Positions 22,032 to 34,216 of a DNA stretch of 55,315 bases are shown piece after piece. The notes under the pieces were generated by a model. That model made no database searches, had not been told where the DNA came from, and was given only the letters and a program-made list of their open reading frames with translations. The DNA is from Circinella umbellata (taxonomy: Eukaryota > Mucoromycota > Mucoromycetes > Mucorales > Lichtheimiaceae), in NCBI GenBank assembly GCA_025093555.1, contig JAIWNF010000116.1, positions 1 to 55,315 of the forward strand, written 5' to 3'. Positions within the stretch are counted from its first letter, which is position 1. Every line of letters begins with the position of its first letter. A program made the translations under genes and the position numbers.

Positions 22032-25000
22032 TTAATCAAAAACTACTGGGTCGTCATTGTGTGCTGTCTTTTCATCATCTCTCTTTTTTATAGATATAAA
22101 ATATCGCCATGATATTGATTTGCGTAGGTTTGTTGTATGACCCATAGATGTATATGCTTTTATGCAATACCCATCAATTATTGGCCAATTTATTCGAATA
22201 ATACGTCCTTTAGACTTGATAGTCGCCCAATGATTGTTGTTCAGAAACTGCATAATAATTGGTATAGGTTCTCTATCATTTAGCAATGGTCCTTGGAAAG
22301 GAACATACATGAGCGGTTCGTAAGCCAATGCATCTGAGTTGGGCTTCTTGGTAATATCATCCGTGTGAACAGCAATAGGACGTCTTTATGTATCTGCTGC
22401 TATTTGAGCAAAATATGGCGTGGTAAACCAATATTGATAAGGACAAGAGGTAGGAGGAATACTTCTTTCTTATCCATATACTAATGTTTCTTCGATATTA
22501 GATAACTTGAATCGCATATATCGGTAATGTTCCTTGTATATAGACTTGTTTACTCGGAAACAGTTGAGCATTTTCTTTTTAACTTCCATATAAGCATCTT
22601 GAGAACCTTCAGTGTGTTATGCGATCGCTCGATAACCACAAAATCCATCACTTCTGATATTTACACATTCTTCAATGTTTTCACGCGGTATATTTGGATG
22701 AACAAAAAATTTAAGTGGTCGCTCTTCCTGGTTCTTAGCTCTATAATGTAGCAAAATGGCATGATAATGAGATTTTTTTACATGTAGAAAATACATAAAT
22801 AAACTATTATAATGATTCATACTTCTTTTTGTTGTTCAAATTTTCAAGAAATTTCACTTCACGATCTTTTCTTTTGCCAATTTAAGGAAATATAAATATT
22901 TCATCATTGTCGTCTGAACTATTTTCTCGATCTGATTCGCATATGGGTTTTTTGTTTTTAGTTGTTTTGCGATTTTTAATTTCTTCAGTTTCAAATTTTG
23001 ATGGTATGCGTTCATTTTTTGTGTTCTTAGGACGACCCTTGGTTATCACATCACTGGGTAGCTCAATGTCACTAGTACTCGTAGGGTCCAAAAGGGTTTC
23101 ATCGATCAGATCACTGTTGATGCGTAATAATAGATCGTATTTCTGCCGCTCAGATTCCATCTCCAAAATTGCATTATGCAGTTTTTGTAATATAATCATC
23201 CTTTCTTGCTCCATAAGAACAGCTTTGGACCTATATGTTTTTTTGAATGTATCTATGTAATCGAGCGTTAATGTAAGTATATAATTTAATTATTATAAGT
23301 GTTCTGACGCCTAGTAATATTGTGATTCGAATGGGTTCAAAAGTACAAACTAATATAAAACATACCAATATCATAATCTAAATGCCATCGAGAAGGTACA
23401 TCTGAAAGTTGTAGAGTAAAACCATTTTTTGCAAGATAGTGCTGGCATGGAAGTCCATAATTTCTTGTAGTACTACACCAACAATTATCTAAATCATTAT
23501 CATATTTAGCACAGTTGTCCCATGCCCGGTTTAGTTCTTGTAGAATTCGATTCAATGCGAAGAAAGAAACGCGACCAAGTATATATCGCATTGCAATCAT
23601 TTCTTTTTCCTCATATAGAGGCATATTGTGCTTTCCTTCAAGAAATTGAATTTCATCATCGGCAATCTGTTATAACGTTTTATTTTTAAAAAAATAGTAA
23701 GTATTATGCAATGTTGATTTGTTTGCTGCTTGTAAATCAAGTCATCGAAAATTAAATATTTAAAATTTATTACCATTTTTTGTATTACAGTATTAATTGC
23801 TTTGACTGTCTTGAGCAGACTTCCAGTAGTTTGCATTGTATCTTTAATTCTCCAATGTATACCTTCCACCCTCGATGTCGACCGTACGCCCATATTTAGA
23901 AGATTACCAGCAAAATAAGCACCCCATTTATATTTATACTTAAGGCAACTATATACGTATATTAGATAAAATCGTGTAATTAAGATTAGATCTTACATAT
24001 TAAGCTAAATTTTTCTCTTTTAATTTACAACCGTGCTCTCTCTAATTATATTTATACATGTATTACAATTACCCATTGAAATAATCCATCATTTTGCTCT
24101 CCTTTTTTTCGGCTAGCTCCATAATAGGATTTCTTCCTTTGCTTCTTGTTTTCTGGCTACTATCGAAGTTTTCCTCACATACTTCACCTTCTTCTAGTTT
24201 CTTATCCTCTTCTGTCGTGTTGTTTTCTTCTGCTCCATCTACTTTCTTGTTTTCCTTTCTTTTTTTTTGGCTGGTGATTTTCTTGAGCATATGATAGCGC
24301 ACCTTTACAAATGAGTCTTTTGTAATCATCTACAGCATTATTGAATGCGCCTTCATCTTTCTTATTTACATAAATCATATTCTTGATTGCCTTTTTTACT
24401 TGTAATTCTTCACTTCTTGGTGGAAAGCAGCCACCGATATTGCTACGCAAGTGTTGCTCCATGTGCCATCCACAAAGAATGTATTTCGAATTAGAAAAGT
24501 GACTTTTGATTGCATTAATCACAGCCAAATCATTGTCAGTTATAAAAATTCCTACATCACCGTCCGGCCAAATAATGTTTCTCATTGTCTTAAAAACCCA
24601 GTTGTACGATTCCTCCTTTTCATTTATAATAAAAGCAGATGCAATTAATACATTCTGTAGTTTCGATGAACCAAGATGGCTAATGCCAACCACATTGAAC
24701 AAAGGCATATCGTTCTTGTTCGTCTTATATGTTGCATCCAAAACAATTATTTCATTAAATCGCCATGCTTTGGGTATACTTGCTCCATGCGTCATAAAGA
24801 GTGCATCCAGCTTAGTTTTTGTCGCATTAGGCTTGTATCTTATAACATAATCATTGTCAATCACGTATTCGAATACTCGGCTAAATCTTCCATGCTTGTC
24901 TTCCTCATAAATCATTGCTCATAAGTTGTACAAGTCCTTTTTCTTTATAATTGACTCGTCATCATGGTTGATTAGTTCTTGAAATATTTTTGAGGCTTAA

Positions 25001-25400
25001 TTGCATTGCTAGTCATGGATGTAATTTGTTGCTTTACTGGAATCGTTATCTTGCGATGCTGATGACAAAATATAGGTGCTTTATCCAATCAATGATTATG
25101 CTCATCTTCATCACTAACTGTTTTTACTTCCCAATGCTGCTTGTCACGATTCCATTTTACATACATATGCCCGTTGCAGCCAATTTGCTTTGTAGTTCGA
25201 TTTCTCTGCCGTGTTTTCTTGTTTACACCATGATTGTTGCGATTACGTTGATCATGTACACATTTGATATTTACTTTTCGCGCATTACTGTTCTGCACCG
25301 ATACTGCAAACTTGTAACTTTTTGCCACCTTACTGATTTCAGTAACAACTTCTTTTTTCTCGCCAGTAAATCCTTGACCGATTAATTCTTTCAGTGAAGT
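22032..25400 (-). pseudogene. Second, decayed MULE transposase with OTU domain
   Basis: Same domain order as the gene at 2909-5819 but clearly diverged: FAR1-like region (about 25400-25089) ending DEDEHNH; Mutator core with IIVLDATYKTNK and GIFITDNDLAVINAIKSHF, LCGWHMEQHL; TSRVEGIHWRIKDTM (catalytic Glu, about 23870); SWIM finger CWCSTTRNYGLPCQHYLA (about 23460); AT-hook-like KGRPKNTKNERIP; then OTU pieces NIRSDGFCGYRAIA (about 22640) and NNNHWATIKSKG (His, about 22245). The FAR1 region and the OTU region contain several in-frame stops and frame changes, for example after HNH and in the stretch 22330-22600. Catalytic motifs survive but the gene is unlikely to make full-length protein. No TIRs of its own could be placed. 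Confidence 0.8.
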
Positions 25401-25875
25401 TATATAAGAATAATAGTAGTAGGTAGTATTATAAAATAATATGATAATGTGAAAAAAAAAGGATTACAGCTCCTTTTATTATTTTACAAAAATAAGTAAA
25501 AACCGATTGCAGGAACAATAACAAAGTACGTTTATATTACATTATTTAGACATTGAAATATATAGATGTTTTATACGTCTATTAGTAAATATTTTCTTGT
25601 TGTTTTTTTTATTTTTTTGACATTTTTTTTACCCAATCGATCATTTGTTTTTAATGTTGATATTTTATGGAAACTCAGTTATTTATATACTTCTTTATCA
25701 CTACGTACATACGTATGAATATATATAATATAGAATTATGTTTATTATTGGCTTTATGGCCGAACACATAATACCTATAGTAATGTTTTGTCTTTATTTA
25801 GCATTTATTTAAACATACTGTCTTCTTTTTTTTGCATTAAAAGTATATCTGTTTGCTAAACAGAAAAATACGTTT
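25401..25875. other. Gene-free spacer between MULE remnant and right arm
   Basis: AT-rich with no recognisable coding sequence. The 5' terminus of the decayed MULE should lie here, but I cannot identify a TIR. Confidence 0.5.
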
Positions 25876-27633
25876 ATTTCTATAATTATATTTTTGTTTG
25901 TCGTACAGTGTAACAAGTTCAAAGTTAAAAAAAGAGTGGGGTGTCCGTAGCAATTCCCTTAGTACTAAATACCTCCTTCTTACATCCACGTATTAATATC
26001 TACAAAAGGCATTTATCATGATAAAAAAAAATCTGTAAATCTCTCTACATATTCATTGTTCATAATCTGACATTACTTAAAAAAGGGAACCTTATATATC
26101 ATGTTTAAATTTTGAAAATAAATCATATACTGTATTTTTATTTTCTTATTATTATAAGTAACTATTACTTTTTCATTTCGTTTTGCTTGGTATATTAAGA
26201 GTGATTCAAAAGAAAGAAAGTTAAATTAGGTCAAAGAAAGAATGAATTTGATCAAGTTTGACTCGGCAACAAAAGTAATGATTACGGGATGTTATGTAAT
26301 TGAAAGATTATTTCTACTTGTATAGGTAAGAAGAGAAGGAACATATTTCATATTCTTGTTGTCATGATACTTCTTTTCTCAGGTCATAATTCATTTGGCC
26401 TATTTATTTATTATTTCTATGTAACAGTTTTACTTTAAGTTATTGCTGTATACATACATAAACATTTATAGCATTACACAAGGTTCCCTATCACCAATCA
26501 CTAAAGAAAAAAATATTTACCTCTTGAGTAACAAGATGCTATAATGTATCACGTACATGGGGAACATGAATTGGCTCATTTTTCCCGCTTTTGATCAACT
26601 ATAAACATCTGGATGCCCTAAATTATACAAATTTCGATTCTATGTTATCATCCAGATCTTTCTAGTGAAATATATGTTTACACTGTCAATCTTCATCCTC
26701 CTTTTATCCCAACTCAAAAATCATGTATATATATATATTTACTTGAAAAGCAGCATCACTTGTTAATATCTCTAGAGTTTAATTTATATTTTGTTCTTGT
26801 TGATAAAGAGATACAATTCTGGTCTAGAATATTCGAAATCCCTTTCATCTACCTAGAATGATTATTTAATCATAAAAGAAAAAGCAGATTATCTAATGAC
26901 ATCAATAATGATAATAATAATAATAATTCATTTTGTTAATAAGAAAAAAGAAACTTACGGTTAAATTTTGTTTCGATTTTTAATTATCAAAAGGTTGAAG
27001 AAGCCATTGTTGTCGTGTAGTTTTTGAATCTTTCTTATTTAAATAAATATACTTCCTTTTTTATACTATCAGATAAAAATAAACACGTATAAGATTTCTT
27101 TCAGTTTTTGTTGTTGTTGTTGATGCTGATGTATCCAATAACGCGAGATTTATTAAGAAGACTTTGATCATACGTCAATCCAAACAACATGTCTCATAAT
27201 ACTAAAGGCATTTTTAAAGAAGAGTCAAGTGTCTCTTCCGTCTGGTCTTTTGCAGCTCCTACTTCACAGCATCCAACTTCCCGTGATCCAAACACATATA
27301 TGGTGTCCCCCCGGCGACCCATTCTTCGATTAGTAATGGCATTGATTGATGACAATTGCCGGCATGCGTTCACAGCATTAGCATTTGCCTTACTTGATAT
27401 TTCAGTTCTATACAATGGAAAAGAACATAAGTTAAATCCATCTTAAAACTATCTTGCATCATTACTATTAGCTCATCTATCTAATTTCCTACCCTTTTGC
27501 GACAATATCCGATCCAAGAAAAATAGTGTTTAAGAATCCGAACGGAAGATATTGTTGGTCTGTTTCTGGCATATTATCGATATTAAAAGAGCGGGATTTG
27601 AAAAAAAGATGAGCAATGTTTTGTAACTCTCTT
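25876..27633 (-). repeat. Right arm of the 1.75-kb inverted repeat
   Basis: Reverse complement of 19155-20909 with isolated differences. Its outer part is continuous with the coding exon of the unrecognised gene (27489-27700), so this arm appears to be the source copy. The spacer between arms is about 5 kb and contains the decayed MULE-OTU gene and a pogo-like element. Confidence 0.9.
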
Positions 27634-28811
27634 GATAGCCATACTTTCAAATGTTCGGCTAAAGGATCATTTATTTCCATGCTCCTCGCATACTTGTATA
27701 CATCGACACTGGTTTTCTATAATAAAAAGCATTTATTACTGTTATTATCTTTGTATTTGCTGTTGTTTATTATTTATTGTTATATTTACATACAAGTTTT
27801 CTTAAATCGGAATAGTAACATTGCAGTTCCTCGGGTTCGTCGCACCGAAGTGAACCACCCTCGTCTCCTATCTCTTTTAACTCGTCTTCTGTAAATGCTT
27901 TCTTCCAATTTTTATCTGACAAGTCCAATATGAGTGACTGTGAAGGGCTAAAAAGAGAAAAGAGGCAAAATTATTCGTTAACTGACAGTTGCCAATCACA
28001 GGATTAGAATCAAATATGTATGATATTGGCTTACTGATAAAAGTTACACTCCAGAGCAAAATTCATAACCTTCTCCTCTACTGATAGAGGGTTGGTTCTA
28101 TCCTTTTCTGCTTCTGCTTTTGTTGAATTTAAGTACCAAAAGTTCTCTTTGTGGAGATCGGTGAACTTTGTGAAACGTTCCCGCAACATTTCTTTGTCTT
28201 TTTCTGTAATCCGAGTTTTCAAAGTTGGCAAGGAAGAAGAAGTTGATGAGGACGATGGATACGAAGAAGGTGATGATGATGGATCAGCAGTATTGTTGTT
28301 GTGAGAGAGGGCTGTCGGTGTTGAGTTGTTGTTATTAGTGTTGGTGGAAGAAGAAGCGATGGTATCTAAGTCTATATAATCATTAGCATATAAACAAATA
28401 TAGGAAAAGAAAAACAAAAAAAAATAGACCAAACATACGCGAAAGTTGTTCAGATACATTTTTCCAACTGACTCTTGTTTTTGTCTAACACGTTCAAATT
28501 GAATTAGTATGTTATAATTATCTATTGCGGACTTATAAAAAAAAGTATTACCAAAGATTTGTTTAAGCTACGTGCTTCTTTGGTAATTATAGCTGGCCAA
28601 TATTTGTTCACTGTTTTCCCATTGGGGGTGTTATGGACTATAAAATCCACATGATTTTTAACAAAATCAGCAACGCTAGCTTCTTCATTATTTTGGAGAT
28701 ATTGACGAATAACTTTTTAAAAGAAGAAAAAATAAAAGTTTAGTTTATTGCGTGTTATATGGTATATACTTTGTTTTTTTTATTACCTTCTGTAATGTCA
28801 TTGGTAGCCAT
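27115..28811 (-). pseudogene. Unrecognised multi-exon gene, 3' end missing
   Basis: Starts at ATG 28811 (MATNDITE) and continues through about six exons: VIRQYLQNNEEASVADFVKN; TKTRVSWKNVSEQLS; a Ser/Thr/Asn-rich linker (about 28250-28375); TRITEKDKEMLRERFTKFT; SPSQSLILDLSDKNWKKAF; MEINDPLAEHLKVWLSREL with YLPFGFLNTIFLGSDIVAKG; and MGRRGDTIYVFGSREVGCCE. Splice joins keep frame where checked. I recall similar proteins from Mucorales as an expanded family without known function. An in-frame TGA at 27194-27196, where the flanking sense reading is MPLVL then DMLFGLTYDQSLLNKSRVIG, and the loss of coding after about 27115 suggest inactivation. The exon at 17470-17688 could be its displaced 3' end. 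The gene enters the right inverted arm at 27633. Confidence 0.65.
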
Positions 28812-28920
28812 GGTAACAAGCAATAAAAAAAAATACGCAATATGTAACCAGTAGAGAAGAATAGAACCTGTTTCAAGCCTGATTTCCACGCGTCCCAAAA
28901 ATCAAGTCACTGTTTACTTC

Positions 28921-29377
28921 TGTAGTGATGGAAAATGGTTGGAAATTGTGACCATGAAATTGGTCATAGTAATAATTATTCTCTGTCCTGCATGATGGCA
29001 ATTATTTAAATCACACACAGACTCTTTTTCTCTCTCTCATCTTTTTCATCTCTTGGCTCGGACCAGTCAAGTCGTATTTCAAGTTTATTTAATTCAAGTA
29101 TTTTGTATGTGAAGGAATAAGAGAGTCCGTTTGGTCAAGCCTTCATGATGATTTATTAATTAGTCTTATCATTATATAGTTTTTGATTCATCCTATTATT
29201 TTGTATCGCAGGTTTCTAGTCGTCTTTATTTCTTTATATTGTTGTATCTCTGCTATTCCAGTCGTTTATATCTCTGTCCTTCTATATTTTATTGGTATGG
29301 ATCAGTCGTTTTCTGATTTCTCATATATTGTATCCCCAAATTTTATGTTTTGTATCTCATTCTCAATTATTATTGGT
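28921..29377 (+). repeat. Tandem duplication, unit A
   Basis: A 457-bp unit starting TGTAGTGATGGAAAATGG and containing CTCTTGGCTCGGACCAGTCA, GAGAGTCCGTTTGGTCAAG and TCATTATATAGTTTTTGATT. It is followed at once by unit B. It has TATATAG and T-rich features that could be LTR-like, but it does not end in CA and no 5-bp duplication was found. Confidence 0.75.
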
Positions 29378-30755
29378 TGTAGTAATGGAAAATAGTTGAA
29401 GAGTGTGACTTTGAAATTTGTCATAACAATAGTTAATCTGGGTGTCACTAAAAAAGGTGTACAATCAAAAAGGTGTACTTTTTGAAAGAGCGACATAGAA
29501 AACAGAGTCACTGTATGAATAGCAGGAAAAAAGTACACTTTTTTCTCAAATGGCTGTACATGAAAAAAGTGCACTTTTTTTACTCTGCTCCTGAAACACG
29601 AAATAATCGAATCTTAAAACTATTACTATATAATAATGTCAAAATAATTTTCTTGGTCTCACTGCTGATTATAAAACTACATGGAGATATCTTCACAGAA
29701 AACGTCTTACTCAAGAAGATATTGAATTTTTTGAGGCAATTGGTACAAGCGTCATTTAGAAATTTATAAAATACAAGGCAATACAAGATAGATGCAAATA
29801 TAATAGAATAAACAGGCATAAAAATGTTTAAAAATAAAGAGATAAATAAATGACTTATATGTCAAATTGTGAAAGAGAATTAAAAACAATAACGGCCAGG
29901 GCTCTCTTAATAATCAATATATTTATAATAAAGACAATGTCTCTATAAAATTGACAATATTTTAAGCATAGTAATTCATTATATAGAATACAAAGTATAA
30001 TGTGTAATTCTAAGTTTGCTATAAAAATGACCAGTATGTTTTTGGCATAGTTTTACTTGTTTTCTTTTTTCATTATATTACAACTAGTAAGGAGATAATA
30101 TGCTTTTCAGTATTTTAAAAGTTGATACGTAATTTTTTTTTTATATTGATTATTATGAAATTATTTTGGTTGACCACAATAAATATTATGCTTTGACATA
30201 TTGTATAGAAAAATGCATCAGGTATACGATCAAGCTCTCCAACCTAATTGTACACCTTTTTCTATGGCTGCTATTGCGGGATTTAAAAAAGTACACCTTT
30301 TTAATTGTACACCTTTTTTCGTGTTTCCCTAGTTAATCTCTATCCTGCGTTATGGGAATTATTTAAACCACATTCATTCACGCATAAATAAAACAGACTC
30401 TTTTCCCCTTTTCTCACCGTTTTTCATCTCTTGGCTCGGATTAGTCAAGTCGTATTTCAAGTGTTATCTGTTTCAAGTATTTTGTATGTGAAGGAACGAG
30501 AGAGTCCGTTTGGTCAAGTCCTTATTATGATTTATTAATTAGTCTTATCATTATATAGTTTTTGATTCATCCTATTATTTTGTATCGCTGGTTTCCAGTC
30601 GTTTATATCTCATTGTATTGTTGTATCTCTGCTGTTGCAGTCGTTTATATCTCTGTCCTCCTATATTGTATTGGTATGGATTGGTCTTTTATTATTTCTC
30701 ATATATTATATCCCCAATTTTTATGCCTTGTATCTCATTCTCTATTATTATTGCT
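29378..30755 (+). repeat. Tandem duplication, unit B, split by a MITE
   Basis: Starts TGTAGTAATGGAAAATAG at 29378 and, after skipping the 890-bp element at 29440-30329 and one duplication, continues through CTCTTGGCTCGGATTAGTCA to TCTATTATTATTG near 30753. Identity to unit A is high but clearly below 100%, so the duplication is older than the MITE insertion. Two copies of TTTAGTGTGACAGTCTA follow at about 30754 and 30795. Confidence 0.75.
29440..30329. mobile_element. Mutator-type non-autonomous element with GGTGTAC iterons
   Basis: Flanked on both sides by the 10-bp TAGTTAATCT (29430-29439 and 30330-30339). Ends read inward GGGTGTCACTAAAAAAGG on the left and GGGAAACACGAAAAAAGG on the right, then both continue with AAAAAGGTGTACAAT and AAAAAGGTGTACTTTTT. 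Further copies of the 12-mer AAAAAGGTGTAC or its complement lie inside both ends. No transposase is encoded; a short frame near 29700 is not recognised. Duplication length and G-rich ends fit the Mutator superfamily. Confidence 0.85.
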
Positions 30756-31061
30756 TTAGTGTGACAGTCTATTTCTGAACTTAGTACAATATGGTTTAGT
30801 GTGACAGTCTAATACCGAACAATACTTCTCAGCACTCACCACACCAACACCATTCTTTACAAATATAAATGCATGCCCGATCAAGTAGTTTTGCGATTAT
30901 TTTTTTAAACATTTACCCAAGAAAAAGAAGGTGGAAGGAATTATACGTTACATGGAAACAAGCTAAGCTAAATATCAAATCACTTTTTTTCATCCAATTT
31001 ATCGTTTACAATTATTTTGAAAGGGTTCTTTGATTCGCTCATCGCAGCCCAAGTGGACTGA

Positions 31062-31305
31062 TGGACCATGTAGATCGTTCTGCCTCTCTTCCCGCTCATT
31101 GTCTGCGACTTTCCTCTTATGCGAAAGACCATGTAGTTCGTTCTGCCTCTCTTCTCACTCCATAGCTGCATTTACCTTAGTGTTGTTATGCGAAAGACCA
31201 TGTAGTTCGTTCTTCCTCTCTTCTCACTCCATAAATTTTTCGTTCCTGTTGTGATGTGAAAGACCATGTAGTTCGTTCTGCCTCTCTTCTCACCCCATAA
31301 CTACA
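31062..31305 (+). repeat. Minisatellite, four units of 64-69 bp
   Basis: GACCATGTAGTTCGTTCTGC followed by CTCTCTTCTCAC recurs at 31063, 31127, 31196 and 31262. From the second unit on it is preceded by GCGAAA or GTGAAA. Units share the core and differ in the 20-30 bp between cores. No gene is evident around it. Confidence 0.85.
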
Positions 31306-32395
31306 CTCTCTTTTATCATTGATTATATTACATATACTTTTTTTTTGTTTCATTTTTTACTAATTCACAGTTTACTTCTTACGTCATCAATATTCATTTT
31401 TAGAGAATACAAGTGATTAAAACTCTGTAATAACATGGTGAGCGATTCCTGCAACATCAAGTACCATATCTTGCGTTGTGCAACAAACGTTTTTTTAAAC
31501 ATCTTCCCGTCAAGCCGCTGTGCGTATAGTACGAAGTGGGGTGTACACATACTTACACAGCAAAAACAAAAGTTACGAATCTGACCATCTCAACCTTCCT
31601 CGTATTGCTCTGTTATCAGAACAAGTAAAGAGCCTTAAAAAATGGGAAACAAAGGAATAACGAAAATCAATATATCTCTTATATAAGTCAGCCCTATACT
31701 CTATAATGCTTCTTATTGTATTAATCCATATTAAATTATAATTACTTAACATATACGTATTAACTACAGATTGCTTAACCATATATCAAATGCATTGTAA
31801 AAGTTTCAACGTTTTCAATGTTTTTTTTTGTACGACAGATGTTTTTACCGTTTATTTTTGCGTAATATTGGCAGTTTATGTTCTTTGAGACTACTATTTC
31901 TTCGAAATTATCAGTTTATATATTCTTTTTCGAGATTACTTAAGATTTCAAGGTATTATATTTCATGTTGTAATCGTTTCGTTGCTTTTTCTATTATAGG
32001 AATACATTAATTTTCTTATACGTACAATGTTCTATGCATTATACAAATGACACCAACAACACAAGTATTTAATACACCTCGAGAAAAAAATATTCGAGAA
32101 ATATGCGAAAAATATGAAATTATTCAATTATTCATTTTTGCAGATTTTACGATATTTCCTGCATAACGTTATATAGTTATTTAAATAATCTTCAATAATA
32201 ACATATATTTATTGAGAAATTGAATATTTTTGAATATAGAATATCTGAGTAGCAATGTTTTTTTATTGTAAACTGGGGTTTTTCTTTAATTTGTGCGTGT
32301 GTGGGGATGGAGGTGAAAGGGGAGCTATCCTACAGCGATTGGGAAACAGGTACTATTTTTTTTTTGCTAACATACTATTATTCGTTGTTCCTAAG
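31306..32395. other. No recognisable gene
   Basis: AT-rich sequence with only short, low-complexity reading frames. Confidence 0.55.
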
Positions 32396-34216
32396 CTATT
32401 TGCTTCTTGGAGGCCGACCTCGGTCACGTTTCTTTATTCCCCCCTCCATCTGTTCCAAAGTGTTGTCTGGATGAATGGGAGTTTCCTTATTTGAATGGCT
32501 TTTGTTTTTCTTGACTGAAGTTGTACGTGTTTTACCGTTAAAATCTACTGACTTTTTCAGGAAAGGATAATAATAAACATAAGTGGTTGAAAAAATACCT
32601 TTGTTTGTTACAGGATTGTCGAGAGCTCTCTTGATGCCCAATTGTGAAGTGTTATCCATGCTGCTTTGCATCTCATTCATTGACTTTCTTTTGTGAATGT
32701 GGGTGCTTCCTGTTTGTGCAGGAGGACAGACGACTGATGACCCAGTTGCATGATTGTAGACTTTACTTTCATGTGCTGTTCTGCCTACGGTCGCTTTGCC
32801 TTTACCCTGGTTTCCTTCACATGCCTTTTTTTATCCACTTTATCGTGATTTGCTTGACTTCATATCTTGCTTTCGTACAATTCCTTTAGGCTGCTTTTTC
32901 CAACTGTTGCTCATAAAGCCAAGCTTGTTTTTGTAGGTCATTTCCTCATGATAGTCATCGCCATCGCCATCGCCATCGCTGTCACTTGTCAATGTAGCGT
33001 CATAGTACAATGATTGACTTTTGTACTCAACACCTTGATCACCATTTACACAGGTATCATGTCCATCTTCATTCAGTAATCCCACCATTTCGGTCTTATT
33101 CACTTGATGCAGTACTTCACTGCCCAGATACAAATCATGTGGTGAGGGCATAAGAAAATGGCCCAGATAACATGTATGAGGCAAAAAAAATTAATTGTTC
33201 TCAATTAGGAAATGATGACCCTAGTAGGGAGATTATTCTATTGTAAAATGATTAATTGTATTTTATATATGGGTTGGAACTTATAACTATTAAAAAAATA
33301 AAATGATAATAATAACTAGCTATTTGTCATACTTACTGTAAATATAATATTGAAGTAACTAAATATTATTGTTCCACATCCATTTTGCCACAGAGAGTGT
33401 TGTATTTTCCCTTTACACTCAAAGGTGTCACAAATGGTACATGTATTTTGAGCGTCTTCAATGAGATAATTATTGCTGCTGCTTCTGCTGCTGCTGCTAT
33501 CTGTAAATGTTTGTAGTGCTATAATAGAGTTTGGATCTGTTAATACTAAATTCTATTACAGCTACAGTTAACACTTTCGAAGACGTACTTATCACTTCAA
33601 ATAAACTCGATTCCATAGCACTGGATTCAATGGCAGTAGTTCGACTAATGGTAGATTCATTATTAATGGTCCGATTGTTAACAATGTTCTTGGTAGCAGT
33701 AACATAAGTAGAATTTTCATCTCCACACACGCAATCATGAACTCTCCGTTATATTTTCTCCTGGCATTAGAATTTCTTCCTTCTGTTTTTTCTCCCACAT
33801 CTTTTTATTATTGGAGTTATATTCCATTGTGACACTATTGAACCAATCCATGACACCAATAACTTTTTTTTTAATATTGACGCTAATAAAGTAATACGTA
33901 ATGTATACACTTTTTTTCTCTCTTATGCTTTATGCTTACCTGTTTAAATCTCAGCAACATGTCATAGTCAAAGGTGATTGGGTAAATCTAAACGTCATAG
34001 TCTGTTTTTATTGGCTTTCGCTGGCTCATTCACTTTAGCCGTCCCAAAGAAAATTGCAATCCCCAAGAAACTCGTATGTTGGGAGCATCTCCACTTAGAG
34101 TTTCGGCTTTCATCTTCCGAACATTCTACTTGATTTTCAACATCGTATCTCTCATCAATTCTAATGTTTTCGCTCGGTCCAAAATATATTAGTTTCTGAT
34201 CGTACACATAACACAT
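32396..34216 (-). pseudogene. Scattered minus-strand coding remnants, unrecognised
   Basis: Three stretches on the minus strand look more like coding DNA than their surroundings. From 34216: GPSENIRIDERYDVENQVEC followed by SEDESRNSKW. From about 33840 with frame changes: MEYNSNNKKMWEKKQKEE. From 33184: NEDGHDTCVNGDQGVEYKSQ with an Asp-rich repeat (SDGDGDGDD), and from 32680 a basic tail ending KKRDRGRPPRSK, an AT-hook-like motif. They could be exons of one DNA-binding or transposon-derived protein, or unrelated relics. A GCT repeat (about 33475-33500) interrupts the region. I do not recognise the family. Confidence 0.3.

Noticed and set aside
19155..27633. 1.75-kb arms as ordinary TIRs of the decayed MULE
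   Set aside because: The right arm continues into intact coding sequence of the neighbouring gene and there is no target duplication at the outer edges.
29473..29819. ORFs inside the 29.4-kb MITE as a transposase
   Set aside because: Frames are short, hydrophobic or low complexity and lack D-D-E motifs.
31030..31254. Ser/Cys-rich repetitive ORF
   Set aside because: It is a translation of the minisatellite; no start context, splice support or homologue pattern.
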